Notes under the pieces: generated by a model
Database searches by the model: none
The model's input: the letters and a program-made list of their open reading frames with translations, nothing else
Told to the model about the DNA's origin: nothing
Position numbers and translations under genes: made by a program
From: Burkholderia cepacia
Lineage (GTDB): Bacteria; Pseudomonadota; Gammaproteobacteria; Burkholderiales; Burkholderiaceae
Assembly: GCF_001718835.1 (NCBI RefSeq)
Contig: NZ_CP013442.1
Coordinates: forward strand, 558,001-622,000
Length of the DNA stretch: 64,000 nucleotides
Direction of reading: 5' to 3'
In this document: one piece after another, positions 53,764 through 63,614 of the stretch
How positions within the stretch are numbered: position 1 is the stretch's first letter
How the letters are laid out: each line of letters opens with the position of its first letter

Positions 53764-54726
53764 TCAATACTTGCGGGTCGGCAGCACCTGCGCCGCGACG
53801 TTCATCGGGAACACCGTCTCGTTCGTGACGATCCGCTTGGGCAGCTGCTTGCCGGCGACCACGTCCTTCACCGCGCTCATCAGCTGCGGGCCGAGCAGCG
53901 GGCTGCACTCGACGTCGACGTTGATCTTGCCGGCGATCATCGCCTGGAAGCCGCCCTTCGTCGCATCGAACGACACGACGCTCACGTCCTTGCCGGGCTT
54001 GATGCCGGCCTCTTCCATCGCCTGGATCGCGCCGAGCGCCATGTCGTCGTTGTGCGCGTAGACGACGTTGATCTGCTTGCCGTAGGTCTTCGCGAACGCT
54101 TCCATCACCTGCTTGCCGCCGGCGAGCGTGAAGTCGCCGCTCTGCGACGCGATCACCTTGAATTTCGGATTGTTCTTGATCACTTCGAGCAGGCCCGCGC
54201 GGCGATCGTTGGCCGGCGCCGAGCCGACCGTGCCTTGCAGCTCGACGATGTTGATCGGGCCCGCGTCGTTCTTGTAGTGCTCTTCCATCCAGTGACCGGC
54301 GCGCCGCCCTTCCTCGAGGAAGTCCGAGCCGATCATCGTCACGTACAGCGACGGATCCTTCACGTCGACCGCGCGATCGGTCAGGATCACCGGGATGTGC
54401 GCGGCCTTCGCTTCGGTCAGCACCGGCTCCCAGCCCGATTCGACGACCGGCGAGAACGCGATCACGTCGACCTTCTGCGCGATGAACGAGCGGATCGCGC
54501 GGATCTGGTTCTCCTGCTTCTGCTGCGCGTCCGAGAATTTCAGGTTGATGCCGGCGTCCTTCGCCGCGCCCTTCACCGATACGGTGTTCGCGGTGCGCCA
54601 CGCGCTTTCCGCGCCGACCTGCGAAAACCCGAGCGTGATCGGCTTCTGCTGCGCGAACGCGCCGTGCGCGCACACCGTCGCCGCGGCGACGAGCGCGCCG
54701 GCCGTCAGCTTCCTGAAGAATGTCAT
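53764..54726 (-). CDS. ytfQ: Galactofuranose-type binding protein YtfQ
   Basis: 320 residues: signal peptide (VAAATVCAHGAFA) and a type I sugar-binding domain (ITLGFSQVGAESAWRTANTV, AFSPVVESGWEPVL, NVVYAHNDDMALGAIQAMEE). E. coli YtfQ binds galactofuranose. First gene of ytfQ-ytfR-ytfT-yjfF. A LysR-type dyad lies 150 bases upstream. Confidence 0.92.
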   Translation of the reverse strand: MTFFRKLTAGALVAAATVCAHGAFAQQKPITLGFSQVGAESAWRTANTVSVKGAAKDAGINLKFSDAQQKQENQIRAIRSFIAQKVDVIAFSPVVESGWEPVLTEAKAAHIPVILTDRAVDVKDPSLYVTMIGSDFLEEGRRAGHWMEEHYKNDAGPINIVELQGTVGSAPANDRRAGLLEVIKNNPKFKVIASQSGDFTLAGGKQVMEAFAKTYGKQINVVYAHNDDMALGAIQAMEEAGIKPGKDVSVVSFDATKGGFQAMIAGKINVDVECSPLLGPQLMSAVKDVVAGKQLPKRIVTNETVFPMNVAAQVLPTRKY

Positions 54727-54876
54727 GGTCCGTCTCCGATGATGTCGTTGTATGCCGCTGCGCTGTTGTGGTTCTGCGTGGCGCGGATGCGGGTCGGGGC
54801 ATGCGAACCGGGCTGGCGCGTGCGGCCGGCCCGGTCTGCATGCCCCGCATCAGTCTATGAACAAGTCCGATAACCT

Positions 54877-54893
54877 TCCAATGAAATATTGGA
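54877..54893. promoter_or_regulatory. LysR-type dyad upstream of ytfQ
   Basis: TCCAAT, GAAAT, ATTGGA: perfect 6-bp arms. A second palindrome (GATATCGATATC) follows at 54901-54912. No intact LysR gene adjoins it. Confidence 0.5.
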
Positions 54894-54959
54894 TCGAGGG
54901 GATATCGATATCGGCATTCGTATAAACACTTAATTGAGCGCTCAGAGGCAGCTCTCGCC

Positions 54960-55290
54960 CTATCGGCGTTTCAGCCCTGCAGTGCCGTCATCAGCACCTG
55001 CACCAGTTGGCCGCCTTCCGGCGTGGAGCGCTTCATCGAGTTCCTGCGCGACCGCCTCGCGCAGAGTTGAAGCAGGAAGGAAACAGCTGCCGCGAGCTTG
55101 CAGTCGACGTACGCAACTCGCGCGCGCAGCAGCTGTTGATCGAGGGGACGCTGCCGATTTCCCAAATCGCGTACCGGCTCGGCTTTACCGATGTCGCCAA
55201 TTTCAGCCGCGCGTTTCGCCGGACTCACGGGATCAGTCCATCGGACTATCGAGACGGCGCCGAAGCAAACCGGTCATGCCGGGGTCGCGT
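54960..55290 (+). pseudogene. Fused C-terminal scraps of a LysR and an AraC regulator
   Basis: A plus-strand frame ends in SGVERFIEFLRDRLAQS and a stop near 55070, which looks like the last residues of a LysR protein. Right after it, in another frame, LLIEGTLPISQIAYRLGFTD and FSRAFRRTHGISPSDYRDGA form the last helix-turn-helix of an AraC protein. Neither gene has a body upstream. The LysR part is less certain than the AraC part. Confidence 0.6.
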
Positions 55291-55319
55291 GAGCACGCGC
55301 CCTCGTCAATTCAAATGCG

Positions 55320-55361
55320 CATCCGCCCGCAACGCATCATGCGATGCGTTGCGGGCGGATG
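55320..55361. terminator. Perfect 19-bp hairpin after pntB
   Basis: CATCCGCCCGCAACGCATC and its exact complement flank ATGC. It lies 22 bases beyond the pntB stop and could also end the AraC remnant from the other side. Confidence 0.75.
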
Positions 55362-55382
55362 GCACATGGCACGTCGCCGCGC

Positions 55383-56795
55383 TCAGGCCTTCAACGCCCC
55401 GAAGACCTCGTCCAGCATCTTCTTGGCGTCGCCGAACAGCATCCGGTTGTTGTCCTTGTAGAACAGCGGATTGTCGACGCCCGCATAGCCGGACGCCATG
55501 CTGCGCTTCATCACGATCGACGTCTTCGCCTTCCACACCTCCAGCACCGGCATGCCGGCGATCGGGCTGGCCGGATCTTCCTGCGCGGCCGGGTTCACGA
55601 TGTCGTTCGCGCCGATCACCATCGACACGTCGGCTTCGGGGAAATCGCCGTTGATCTCGTCCATCTCCATCACGATGTCGTAAGGCACCTTCGCCTCGGC
55701 GAGCAGCACGTTCATGTGCCCCGGCATGCGGCCGGCCACCGGATGGATCGCGAAGCGCACGTCGACGCCCTTCTCGCGCAGCACCTTCGTGAGTTCATGC
55801 ACCGTGTGCTGGGCTTGCGCGACGGCCATCCCGTAGCCGGGCACGATGATCACGCTCCTGGCCTCGCGCAGCATCTCGGCCGTCTCCAGCGCGCTCACCG
55901 CCACCACTTCGCCGGCCGGCTGCGCACCGGCGCCTGCCGCCGCGGGCGCACCGCTGCCGGTGCCGAAGCCGCCTGCGATCACGCTGATGAAGTTGCGGTT
56001 CATCGCGCGGCACATGATGTACGACAGGATCGCACCCGACGAGCCCACCAGCGCGCCGATCACGATCAGCAGGTCGTTGCCGAGCATGAAGCCGGTGGCC
56101 GCCGCGGCCCAGCCCGAGTAGCTGTTGAGCATCGACACCACGACGGGCATGTCCGCGCCGCCGATCGCCATCACCATGTGCACGCCGAACAGCAGCGACA
56201 CCACCGTCATCACGATGAGCGGCGTCATGCCGTCCTGGATCGTCTCCGCATGCAGGAACGTGCGGCCATAGGCGATCACCACCAGCAGCGCGGCGAGGTT
56301 GAGCCAGTGCCGTGCCGGCAGCAGCAGCGGCTTGCCGCCGATCTTGCCGGAGAGCTTGCCGAACGCGATGATCGAGCCCGCGAAGGTCACCGCGCCGATC
56401 AGGATGCCTACGTAGATCTCCACTTCGTGGATGGCCTTCTCCGCGCCGCTGAACTGCACCGACGTATCGATGTAGCTGGCGAAGCCCACCAGGCAGGCCG
56501 CCAGGCCGACCAGGCTGTGCATCAGCGCAACCAGCTCGGGCATCTGCGTCATCTGCACCTTCTTCGCCGCGTAGAGGCCGACGGCGCCGCCGACGACCAG
56601 CGCGGCCACGACGTACGGAATGCCCTCGGCCGACACGCGCGGGCCGAGTACGGTGGCGAGCACGGCGATCAGCATGCCGATCATGCCGAGCAGGTTGCCG
56701 CGGCGCGCGGTCTCGGGGTTCGCCAGCCCGCCGAGGCTGAGGATGAAGAGGATGGCCGCGCCGATATAGGAGACGGTAGTCAGGTTGGAAGTCAT
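55383..56795 (-). CDS. pntB: NAD(P) transhydrogenase subunit beta
   Basis: 470 residues: eight to nine membrane helices in the first 270 residues, then a Pro/Ala-rich linker and the NADP(H)-binding domain III (IVPGYGMAVAQAQH, ADVSMVIGANDIVNPAAQED). With PntA it couples hydride transfer between NADH and NADP+ to proton translocation in the inner membrane. Confidence 0.96.
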   Translation of the reverse strand: MTSNLTTVSYIGAAILFILSLGGLANPETARRGNLLGMIGMLIAVLATVLGPRVSAEGIPYVVAALVVGGAVGLYAAKKVQMTQMPELVALMHSLVGLAACLVGFASYIDTSVQFSGAEKAIHEVEIYVGILIGAVTFAGSIIAFGKLSGKIGGKPLLLPARHWLNLAALLVVIAYGRTFLHAETIQDGMTPLIVMTVVSLLFGVHMVMAIGGADMPVVVSMLNSYSGWAAAATGFMLGNDLLIVIGALVGSSGAILSYIMCRAMNRNFISVIAGGFGTGSGAPAAAGAGAQPAGEVVAVSALETAEMLREARSVIIVPGYGMAVAQAQHTVHELTKVLREKGVDVRFAIHPVAGRMPGHMNVLLAEAKVPYDIVMEMDEINGDFPEADVSMVIGANDIVNPAAQEDPASPIAGMPVLEVWKAKTSIVMKRSMASGYAGVDNPLFYKDNNRMLFGDAKKMLDEVFGALKA

Positions 56796-56808
56796 CGTTG
56801 TCGTCTCC

Positions 56809-58407
56809 TTACTTGCGGAACATCGCCAGCATGCGGCGCGTCACCGCGAAGCCGCCGAACATGTTGACGGCCGTGAGCGTCAGCGCACCCACCGCCAGGC
56901 CGAGGATCAGCCCCGACGGCCGGTCGCCTGCCGCGGCGTCGCCCAGTGGCGGCGCGACCTGCACCAGCGCGCCGATCGCGATGATCGACGAGATCGCGTT
57001 GGTGACGCTCATCAGCGGCGTATGCAGCGACGGCGTGACGTTCCAGATCACCATGTAGCCGACGAAGCAGGCCAGCACGAACACCGTGAAATGCGACAGG
57101 AACGTGGCCGGCGCAAACTGGCCGACCAGCAGGAACGCCAGTGCGCCGATCGCGAACACAATGGCCAGCGCCTTGGCCGACATCGGCTCGCCGCTATGGC
57201 CATGGCCTTTCGACTTCGCTGCTGCGGCCGCTGCGGGCGCGGCCGCTTGCGGCCTGGGCGCGACGGCTGCCTGCTTGATCGGCGGCGGCGGCCAGGTCAC
57301 GTTGCCTTCCTTGATGACCGTGAGGCCGCGGATCGCGTCGTCGTTGAAGTCGACGTTGATCGTGCCGTCCTTCGCCTTGCACAGCTCCTCGATCACGCGC
57401 AGCAGGTTGGTCGCATACAGCGTCGACGACTGCCGCGCCAGGCGCGACGCGAGATCCGTGTAACCGACGATGGTCACGCCATGGCGCACCACGGCCTCCC
57501 CCGGCACCGTCAGCTCGCAGTTGCCGCCTTGCTCGCCGGCCATGTCGACGATCACGCTGCCCGGCTTCATCGACTGCACCATCTCGGCCGTGATGAGCTT
57601 CGGTGCCGGCTTGCCGGGAATCAGCGCGGTGGTGATGATGATGTCCGCGTCCTTGGCCTGCTGCGCGTACATCGCGCGCTGCGCCTGCTGGAAGCCTTCG
57701 CTCATCACCTTCGCGTAGCCGCCGCCGCCCGAGCCCTCTTCCTCGTAGTCGACCTTGACGAATTCGCCGCCGAGCGACTTGACCTGGTCGGCCACTTCCG
57801 CGCGCGTGTCGTTGGCGCGCACGATCGCGCCGAGATTGGCCGCGGTGCCGATGGCAGCCAGCCCCGCCACGCCGGCCCCGGCGATGAAGACCTTGGCCGG
57901 CGCAACCTTGCCGGCGGCGGTGACCTGGCCGTTCAGGAAGCGGCCGAACGCATGGGCCGCCTCGATGACGGCGCGGTAGCCGCTCACGCCGGCCATCGAC
58001 GTGAGCGCATCCATCTTCTGCGCGCGCGACAGCGTGCGCGGCAGGGAATCGATGGCCAGCACCGTGGCCCGCTTCGCGGCCAGCTGCTGCATCAGTTCGG
58101 GGTTCTGCGCCGGCCAGACGAAGCCGACCAGCGTGCTGCCGTCACGCATCAGCGCGACTTCCTCGCTGCTCGGCGGGCGCACCTTGAGGACGATATCGCT
58201 GCCGGACCAAAGTTCGGCGGCTGAAGCCACGACCTCGGCGCCGGCCGCGCGATAGGCGTCGTCGTCAAAGTTCGCGCCGGCACCGGCACCGCTTTGCACG
58301 GCCACCGCGAACCCGAGCTTGACCAGCTTCTCGACCACGTCGGGAACCGTCGCTACGCGCCGTTCCCCGGTGGTTGTCTCAAGAGGAATTCCAATCCGTA
58401 ATGTCAT
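56809..58407 (-). CDS. pntA: NAD(P) transhydrogenase subunit alpha
   Basis: 532 residues. The NAD-binding domain I (residues 1-380: RIGIPLETTTGERRVATVPD, VFIAGAGVAGLAAIGTAANL) is joined by an Ala/Pro linker to domain II helices (residues 430-532) in a single chain. The ATG at 58407 was chosen because the family start MTLRIGIP lies there. 13 bases separate it from pntB. Confidence 0.95.
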   Translation of the reverse strand: MTLRIGIPLETTTGERRVATVPDVVEKLVKLGFAVAVQSGAGAGANFDDDAYRAAGAEVVASAAELWSGSDIVLKVRPPSSEEVALMRDGSTLVGFVWPAQNPELMQQLAAKRATVLAIDSLPRTLSRAQKMDALTSMAGVSGYRAVIEAAHAFGRFLNGQVTAAGKVAPAKVFIAGAGVAGLAAIGTAANLGAIVRANDTRAEVADQVKSLGGEFVKVDYEEEGSGGGGYAKVMSEGFQQAQRAMYAQQAKDADIIITTALIPGKPAPKLITAEMVQSMKPGSVIVDMAGEQGGNCELTVPGEAVVRHGVTIVGYTDLASRLARQSSTLYATNLLRVIEELCKAKDGTINVDFNDDAIRGLTVIKEGNVTWPPPPIKQAAVAPRPQAAAPAAAAAAKSKGHGHSGEPMSAKALAIVFAIGALAFLLVGQFAPATFLSHFTVFVLACFVGYMVIWNVTPSLHTPLMSVTNAISSIIAIGALVQVAPPLGDAAAGDRPSGLILGLAVGALTLTAVNMFGGFAVTRRMLAMFRK

Positions 58408-58755
58408 ATTGAGAATTATTCGTAATGGACGTCGCAAGGATTTCGGGCATGCCCGTCAAGCTACCAGATTCAGGCGCGGATTTTGTGGCATGCGCTCGGC
58501 TGTGGCGGATGAAACAACTCCGCATTGACAATCACGCCGCCGCGCTGGCGACGAGGATAATCTGGCTCCGTCGCCGAACGGATCAGGTGTGCCGAGCATA
58601 TCGAGTGTCGAGATCTTCCTGAAATTTATCTTTTGAATCGCTCGGCATTCATTTCGTGAATCTCATCCCGGGATGCGGCCGGCCCGACGGTCCAGGCCCC
58701 GATGTCATGACGAATCGATCGGGCGCCGACGCCGCAACCGGCAGGCCGCCGTGGA
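58408..58755. other. Intergenic region upstream of pntA
   Basis: About 350 bases, less GC-rich than its neighbours, which must hold the pnt promoter. I see no coding frame, a CATCCCGGGATG palindrome near 58665, and no clear operator. Confidence 0.4.
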
Positions 58756-60960
58756 TCAGCCGGACATCGTGTCGGCAACGGGCAGCGAATCGGTCCGGCC
58801 TGCCGGCCGCGGGTCCGGGGCCATGCGCGCGCCGAGTTCGGCTTCGATCCGGCGCAGCATGATCGACGCGAAATCGACGATCGGCGTTCCCGGGCCGAAG
58901 ATGTCCGCGACGCCGAGACGACGGAGTTCCGGATGGTCCGAGTCGGGAATCACGCCGCCGAGAAAGACGGGCAGCCGGTACGGCAGATGCCGGTCCATGC
59001 CGTCCATCAGGGCCGGAATCGAGACCCCGTGCCCTGCCGTCAGCGATGAGATGCCGATCGCGTGAACCTGTTCGCTGGACGCGATCCGGACCACTTCCTC
59101 GGCGGTCTGGAACAGCGTTCCCGTCACGACGGAAAAGCCCAGATCCTTAAGGGCGCCCGACACCACGCCGATCCCACGGTCGTGTCCGTCCTGGCCGAGC
59201 TTCGCCATCAGAACGCGCGGCGGACCACCGTGCCTGGCCGAGAACTGCGCGATCTCCGCGACGAGCCGTTGCCATCCGGCATCGTTCGCGAACTCACGTT
59301 CGTAGACGCCCGCGAGCACCTCCGTCCGAACCGAATACCGGCCCCACACGGCCTCGATCGCGGCGGAGATTTCGCCGACCGTCGCGCGAACGCGAGCCGC
59401 CTGGATCGCCGCATCGAGCAGGTTGCGCCGGCCGCGGTCGGCCTGTCCGCGTGCGGCCGCGTCGCGCAACGCGGCCAGCGCGGCATCGACATCGCGCTGG
59501 CTGCGCGTCGCCTTCAGGCGCCGCAAGCGTTCGACCTGTTCGCCGCGCACCGCGCTGTTGTCGATCCTGCGCACCCTGGTCTCGCAGTCCGGGGGGGCGG
59601 GCCGGTATTTGTTGACGCCGACGATCACGTCCACGTTCGCGTCGATCCGCGCCTGCTTGCGCGACGCATCGTGGGCAATCTTGCGCTTGGCCCAGCCCGA
59701 TTCGATCGCGCCGATCACGCCGCCGAGCTGTTCGATCTCGTCCATGACCTGCGTGACCTGGGTGACGATATCCTGGGTCAGCGATTCCATCATGTACGAT
59801 CCGGCCCATGGATCGACCACGCTCGGGATCTGCGTTTCCTCGCGAATGATCAATTGCGTGTTGCGCGCGAGGCGCGCCGAAAACTCGCTCGGCAGCGCGA
59901 TCGCCTCGTCGAGCGAGTTGGTATGCAGCGACTGGGTGCCGCCGAACACGGCCGCCATTGCCTCGATCGTGGTGCGCACCACGTTGTTGTACGGCTCCTG
60001 CCGCGTCAGCGACCACCCCGAGGTCTGGCAGTGCGTGCGCAGCATGCGGGAGCGTTCGCTGGCCGGATTGAACTCGCCGACGAGTTGCCACCAGAGCTGG
60101 CGGGCGGCGCGCAGCTTCGCGATCTCGAGGTAGAAGTTCATGCCGACCGCGAAGAAGAAGCTGAGTCGGCTCGCGAATTCGTCGAAGGCGAGACCACGCG
60201 CCAGCACGCTCCTCACGTACTCGCGCGCGTTGGCGAGCGTGAACGCCAGCTCGACCGTCGGCGACGCGCCCGCCTCATGCATGTGGTAGCCGGAGATCGA
60301 AATCGAATTGAACTTCTTGAGGCGGGTCGCACAGTATTCGATCACGTCGGTGGTGATCAGCATCGACGGGCGCACGGGGTAGATATAGGTGTTGCGCACC
60401 ATGAACTCTTTCAAAATGTCATTCTGAATCGTTCCCGTCAGCGCGGATTCCGCGACGCCCTGCTCCTCGGCCGCGACGATGAAGCAGGCCATGATCGGCA
60501 GCACGGCGCCGTTCATCGTCATCGAAACCGAAATCCTGTCGAGCGGTATGCCGTCGAACAAGACCTTCATGTCCTCCACGGAATCGATCGCGACGCCCGC
60601 CATCCCGACATCGGCGGCGACGCGGGGATTGTCCGAGTCGTAGCCGCGATGGGTCGGCAGATCGAAGGCGACCGAGATTCCATCTACGCCGTCCCGCAGC
60701 GCGTTGCGATAGAACGCGTTCGACTCCTGCGCAGTTGAAAAGCCCGCGTATTGGCGGATCGTCCACGGACGCGTCGTGTACATCGTCTCGTACGGGCCGC
60801 GCAGATACGGTGGCGCGCCCGGCAAGGCGTCCTGAAACGGCAGCCCCGCTGTGTCAGCAGCGGTATACAACGGCTTTAGCGGGATCTGCTCCATCTCGCG
60901 CTGCAGCACCGCGAGGTTCGGCGCCGCTGCCGGCGCGCCCGGATCTCGATTGTCAGCCAT
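58756..60960 (-). CDS. B12-dependent acyl-CoA mutase (methylmalonyl-CoA mutase type)
   Basis: 734 residues in one chain: TIM-barrel substrate domain (ETMYTTRPWTIRQYAGFSTA, AFDLPTHRGYDSDNPRVA, SISISGYHM) and C-terminal cobalamin domain with DGHDRG and the following GGVIPDSD. Methylmalonyl-CoA mutase normally reads YHMQEAGATAD; here it is YHMHEAGASPTVE, so the substrate may differ. It ends an apparent operon MFS, VOC, mutase (gaps 34 and 42 bases). Could be methylmalonyl-, ethylmalonyl- or another acyl-CoA mutase. Confidence 0.88.
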   Translation of the reverse strand: MADNRDPGAPAAAPNLAVLQREMEQIPLKPLYTAADTAGLPFQDALPGAPPYLRGPYETMYTTRPWTIRQYAGFSTAQESNAFYRNALRDGVDGISVAFDLPTHRGYDSDNPRVAADVGMAGVAIDSVEDMKVLFDGIPLDRISVSMTMNGAVLPIMACFIVAAEEQGVAESALTGTIQNDILKEFMVRNTYIYPVRPSMLITTDVIEYCATRLKKFNSISISGYHMHEAGASPTVELAFTLANAREYVRSVLARGLAFDEFASRLSFFFAVGMNFYLEIAKLRAARQLWWQLVGEFNPASERSRMLRTHCQTSGWSLTRQEPYNNVVRTTIEAMAAVFGGTQSLHTNSLDEAIALPSEFSARLARNTQLIIREETQIPSVVDPWAGSYMMESLTQDIVTQVTQVMDEIEQLGGVIGAIESGWAKRKIAHDASRKQARIDANVDVIVGVNKYRPAPPDCETRVRRIDNSAVRGEQVERLRRLKATRSQRDVDAALAALRDAAARGQADRGRRNLLDAAIQAARVRATVGEISAAIEAVWGRYSVRTEVLAGVYEREFANDAGWQRLVAEIAQFSARHGGPPRVLMAKLGQDGHDRGIGVVSGALKDLGFSVVTGTLFQTAEEVVRIASSEQVHAIGISSLTAGHGVSIPALMDGMDRHLPYRLPVFLGGVIPDSDHPELRRLGVADIFGPGTPIVDFASIMLRRIEAELGARMAPDPRPAGRTDSLPVADTMSG

Positions 60961-61002
60961 GGTGTTCCTCCAGTGAGACTTCGGGTGACGTGACGGCGCT
61001 GT

Positions 61003-61551
61003 TTACGCCGGATGCCGGACACGTTCGTCGCGGGCGTCGTGCCCGACAGCCGACACGGCCTCCACGAGCTCGATCAGGACGCCTTCACCGCCCAGCGGAA
61101 ACTGCGCGCTGGCTGCCGGATGAATGAAGGCGACGCGCGCACCGCCCGCGCCGCGCCGGATCCCGCCGTCGGCAAATCGCACGCCTTTCGCGGCCAGCCA
61201 CGCGACGGCCGCATCGAGGTCGCTGACGGCGAGGCCGATATGGTTGAGCGCGGGACGGGTCACGTCGGGTTTGCGCGCCGGGTCGAGCGGCTGCATCAGG
61301 TCGATCTCGACGGCCCCGGCGCCCGCACCCGCGACCAGGATGTCCTCGTCCACGTTCTCGGCATCGCTGCGAAAGCGCTCCGCCACCGACAGCCCCAGCA
61401 GGTTCACCCACAGATTCGTCAGGCGCGCCTTGTCAGGCCCCCCGATCGCAACGTGATGCACGCCCAGCACCGTGAACGGCCGCGACGTCTCGGACGGCGC
61501 CGGGGCGGCCCGGTCGTTGTCGTACAGCGACTTGATCGCTTCCCGGCTCAT
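61003..61551 (-). CDS. VOC-family protein, methylmalonyl-CoA epimerase-like
   Basis: 182 residues, two VOC modules: GVHHVAIGGPDKARLTNLWV with a metal His, and LNHIGLAVSDLDAAVAWLAA with a second, then a Glu in VLIELVE. The layout resembles methylmalonyl-CoA epimerase and the gene lies just before the mutase. The ATG at 61551 has AAGGAG 5 bases upstream. A glyoxalase or isomerase on another acyl-CoA is an alternative. Confidence 0.8.
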   Translation of the reverse strand: MSREAIKSLYDNDRAAPAPSETSRPFTVLGVHHVAIGGPDKARLTNLWVNLLGLSVAERFRSDAENVDEDILVAGAGAGAVEIDLMQPLDPARKPDVTRPALNHIGLAVSDLDAAVAWLAAKGVRFADGGIRRGAGGARVAFIHPAASAQFPLGGEGVLIELVEAVSAVGHDARDERVRHPA

Positions 61552-61585
61552 GGTGTCTCCTTCGTTGCCGTACGTACGCGCCGTG

Positions 61586-62845
61586 TCACGGCTGCGTCGA
61601 GCGTTCGGCGCGCGGGGCGGCGGCCGGAACCGCGACGTGCACGCGCGTCGCCGCGCGCCGGGCATGGCGGTTGGCCGCCAGCGTGATGAGCAGCGCGGCC
61701 AGTTCGCACAGCCCGCCGATCGCGCCGATGTCTGCCACCGAGCTATACGCGACGATGAACGACCCGAGCGCCGCGCCGAGCGCGAAGCCGAGATACGTGA
61801 ACGACGAATTGAGCGACAGCGAGACCGGCGCGACGTCGAGGCCGGCGATGCCGATCAGCTTGGTCTGCTGGGCCGGGTTGAAAGCCCAGCCAGCCGCTCC
61901 CCATGCGGCGATCGCGACCAGGATCGCGATGCGCGCATGCGCGGGTTCCAGATGCAGCGCGCTGGCGGTCAGGCTCTCGTACGACAGCATCATCACGACC
62001 AGGCAGACGATCAGCACCTTGCCGCTGCCGAGGCGGTCGATCGCACGGCCGCTGATGAACACGCCGATGCCGGCGAACACGCCGTACAGCAGCAGCACGG
62101 CACCGACTTGCGCGCCGCTGAAGCCGGGGCGGCCCGTCAGGAACGGCGCGAGATACGGGTAGATGGTCCAGATGCCCGCGGCCCACAGGGTCGTGATGAG
62201 CAGCGTGACCAGCACGGCGGGCTGCCGCCCGACGGCGACGCGCTGCGCGAGCGACGGCACCGACAGGTTCGCGCCGATCCCGCGCGGCAGGCCGACCACC
62301 ACTCCGAGCGTCACGATCGCGGACAGCACGCCGATGCCGGCGAACGTCGCGCGCCAGCCGAAGTGGCCGCCGATCCACGCGCCGAGCGGCACGCCGAGCG
62401 CGACGGCGATCGTGATCCCGCCATGGACGGTCGCCAGCGCGCGCCCCCTGCGCTCCGGCGCGACGAGCGAGCCGGCGAGCGCATTCGCGCTCGGCATGTA
62501 CAGGCCGGCCGACACGGCCAGCAGCACGCGCGCGGCCAGCAGCGACAGATAGCCGGGCGACGCGCAAGCCGCGAAATTGGCGGCGGTGAAGCACAGCAGC
62601 GCGACGATCAGGAAGCGCCGCCGGTTGACGCCCGCGCTGACCGTCGTCAGGATCGGCGAGCTGATCGCATAGGAAAGCGAAAAGACGGTGACGAGCTGCC
62701 CCGCCGCCGCGAGGCTGACGGACAGATCCTTCGCGATGATCGGCAGCAGCCCCGCGAGCATGAATCCTTCGGTGCCGATGGCAAAGGCGCCCAGCGCCAG
62801 GAAATACAGCGATGCGTTCTGTTTCAGTTCCGCGGCTGACGCCAT
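61586..62845 (-). CDS. MFS exporter
   Basis: 419 residues, 12 membrane helices, of the AraJ/sugar-efflux-like type (LALGAFAIGTEGFMLAGLLP, then NRRRFLIVALLCFTAANFAA and LAGSLVAPERRGRAL). GGGAG precedes the ATG at 62845. In this position it may export a product of the adjacent cluster. Confidence 0.88.
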   Translation of the reverse strand: MASAAELKQNASLYFLALGAFAIGTEGFMLAGLLPIIAKDLSVSLAAAGQLVTVFSLSYAISSPILTTVSAGVNRRRFLIVALLCFTAANFAACASPGYLSLLAARVLLAVSAGLYMPSANALAGSLVAPERRGRALATVHGGITIAVALGVPLGAWIGGHFGWRATFAGIGVLSAIVTLGVVVGLPRGIGANLSVPSLAQRVAVGRQPAVLVTLLITTLWAAGIWTIYPYLAPFLTGRPGFSGAQVGAVLLLYGVFAGIGVFISGRAIDRLGSGKVLIVCLVVMMLSYESLTASALHLEPAHARIAILVAIAAWGAAGWAFNPAQQTKLIGIAGLDVAPVSLSLNSSFTYLGFALGAALGSFIVAYSSVADIGAIGGLCELAALLITLAANRHARRAATRVHVAVPAAAPRAERSTQP

Positions 62846-63016
62846 GAAATCGTCTCCCTGCTGATGAATCCGGAAAGTGGGCGCACTCGCGCGCGCCGCC
62901 GGCGTTCGCCCGCGCCGGCCTGACGGCGCGGCGTGGGGAAGCCGGGAATGCATGATGCCGCGCCACGGCGGCGCGCGCGCCTGCTTCTTGAGCGGGCGCG
63001 CGCCGGTCGCGTTGCT

Positions 63017-63490
63017 TCAGCGCGCGGTCGACGGGCTGAACACGTCCTGGCCCGTCTGCACGTGGCTCCACGTGAACTGCGCGTTCGACTGCGCGAAATG
63101 CCACAGCGCAGAAATGGTCGGCACCTGGTTCTGCGTGCGGCACAGCCCCGACCACGACGTCACCGTGCCGTAGTTGCCCCAGTTCACCGCGAACGACACC
63201 ACCGTGACGTTGTCCTGGCCGTTCTGCGCCGGCGCGGTGTTGGTCCAGCCGACCAGCGGGAACTGCTGGCCGCTCGTGCCCGACGGCGAACGGTAGGTGC
63301 CGGTGATCGCGCCCGTCACCGGATCGACCGACTGGATGTTCATCGTCGAGCCAAGCTGGTTGCCCCACGAGCCGACCAGGCTCGCGCACGACTGCGTGCC
63401 GGCCCAGGCCGTCGCCGGCATCATGCCCAGCATGAGAGCGGACGAGGACAGCGCACCGACGGTAGCAAACGACATGAGCGTCTTTTTCAC
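63017..63490 (-). CDS. Secreted avidin-family biotin-binding protein (burkavidin-like)
   Basis: 157 residues: signal peptide (LSSSALMLGMMPATAWA) and one avidin barrel. Positions matching streptavidin's biotin contacts are all present: Asn and Ser in GNQLGST, Tyr and Ser in TGTYRS, Trp in VNWGN, Trp in TSWSG, Trp in ALWHF, Trp in TWSHV and Asp in GQDVF. Two Cys (QSCAS, GLCRT) could form a disulfide. The GTG at 63490 has AAGGAG 8 bases upstream. B. pseudomallei has a described relative, burkavidin. Confidence 0.9.
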   Translation of the reverse strand: MKKTLMSFATVGALSSSALMLGMMPATAWAGTQSCASLVGSWGNQLGSTMNIQSVDPVTGAITGTYRSPSGTSGQQFPLVGWTNTAPAQNGQDNVTVVSFAVNWGNYGTVTSWSGLCRTQNQVPTISALWHFAQSNAQFTWSHVQTGQDVFSPSTAR

Positions 63491-63614
63491 TCTTTCATCT
63501 CCTTGGTCATGAATGTGCGGATCGCTTTCCCCCGCCGCCGCTCCGCACGAACGGCAGCGTTCGCCTGCAATTCGGGTGCGCCCGCCAGCCCCGGCCGGGC
63601 GCACGTCACGTACG

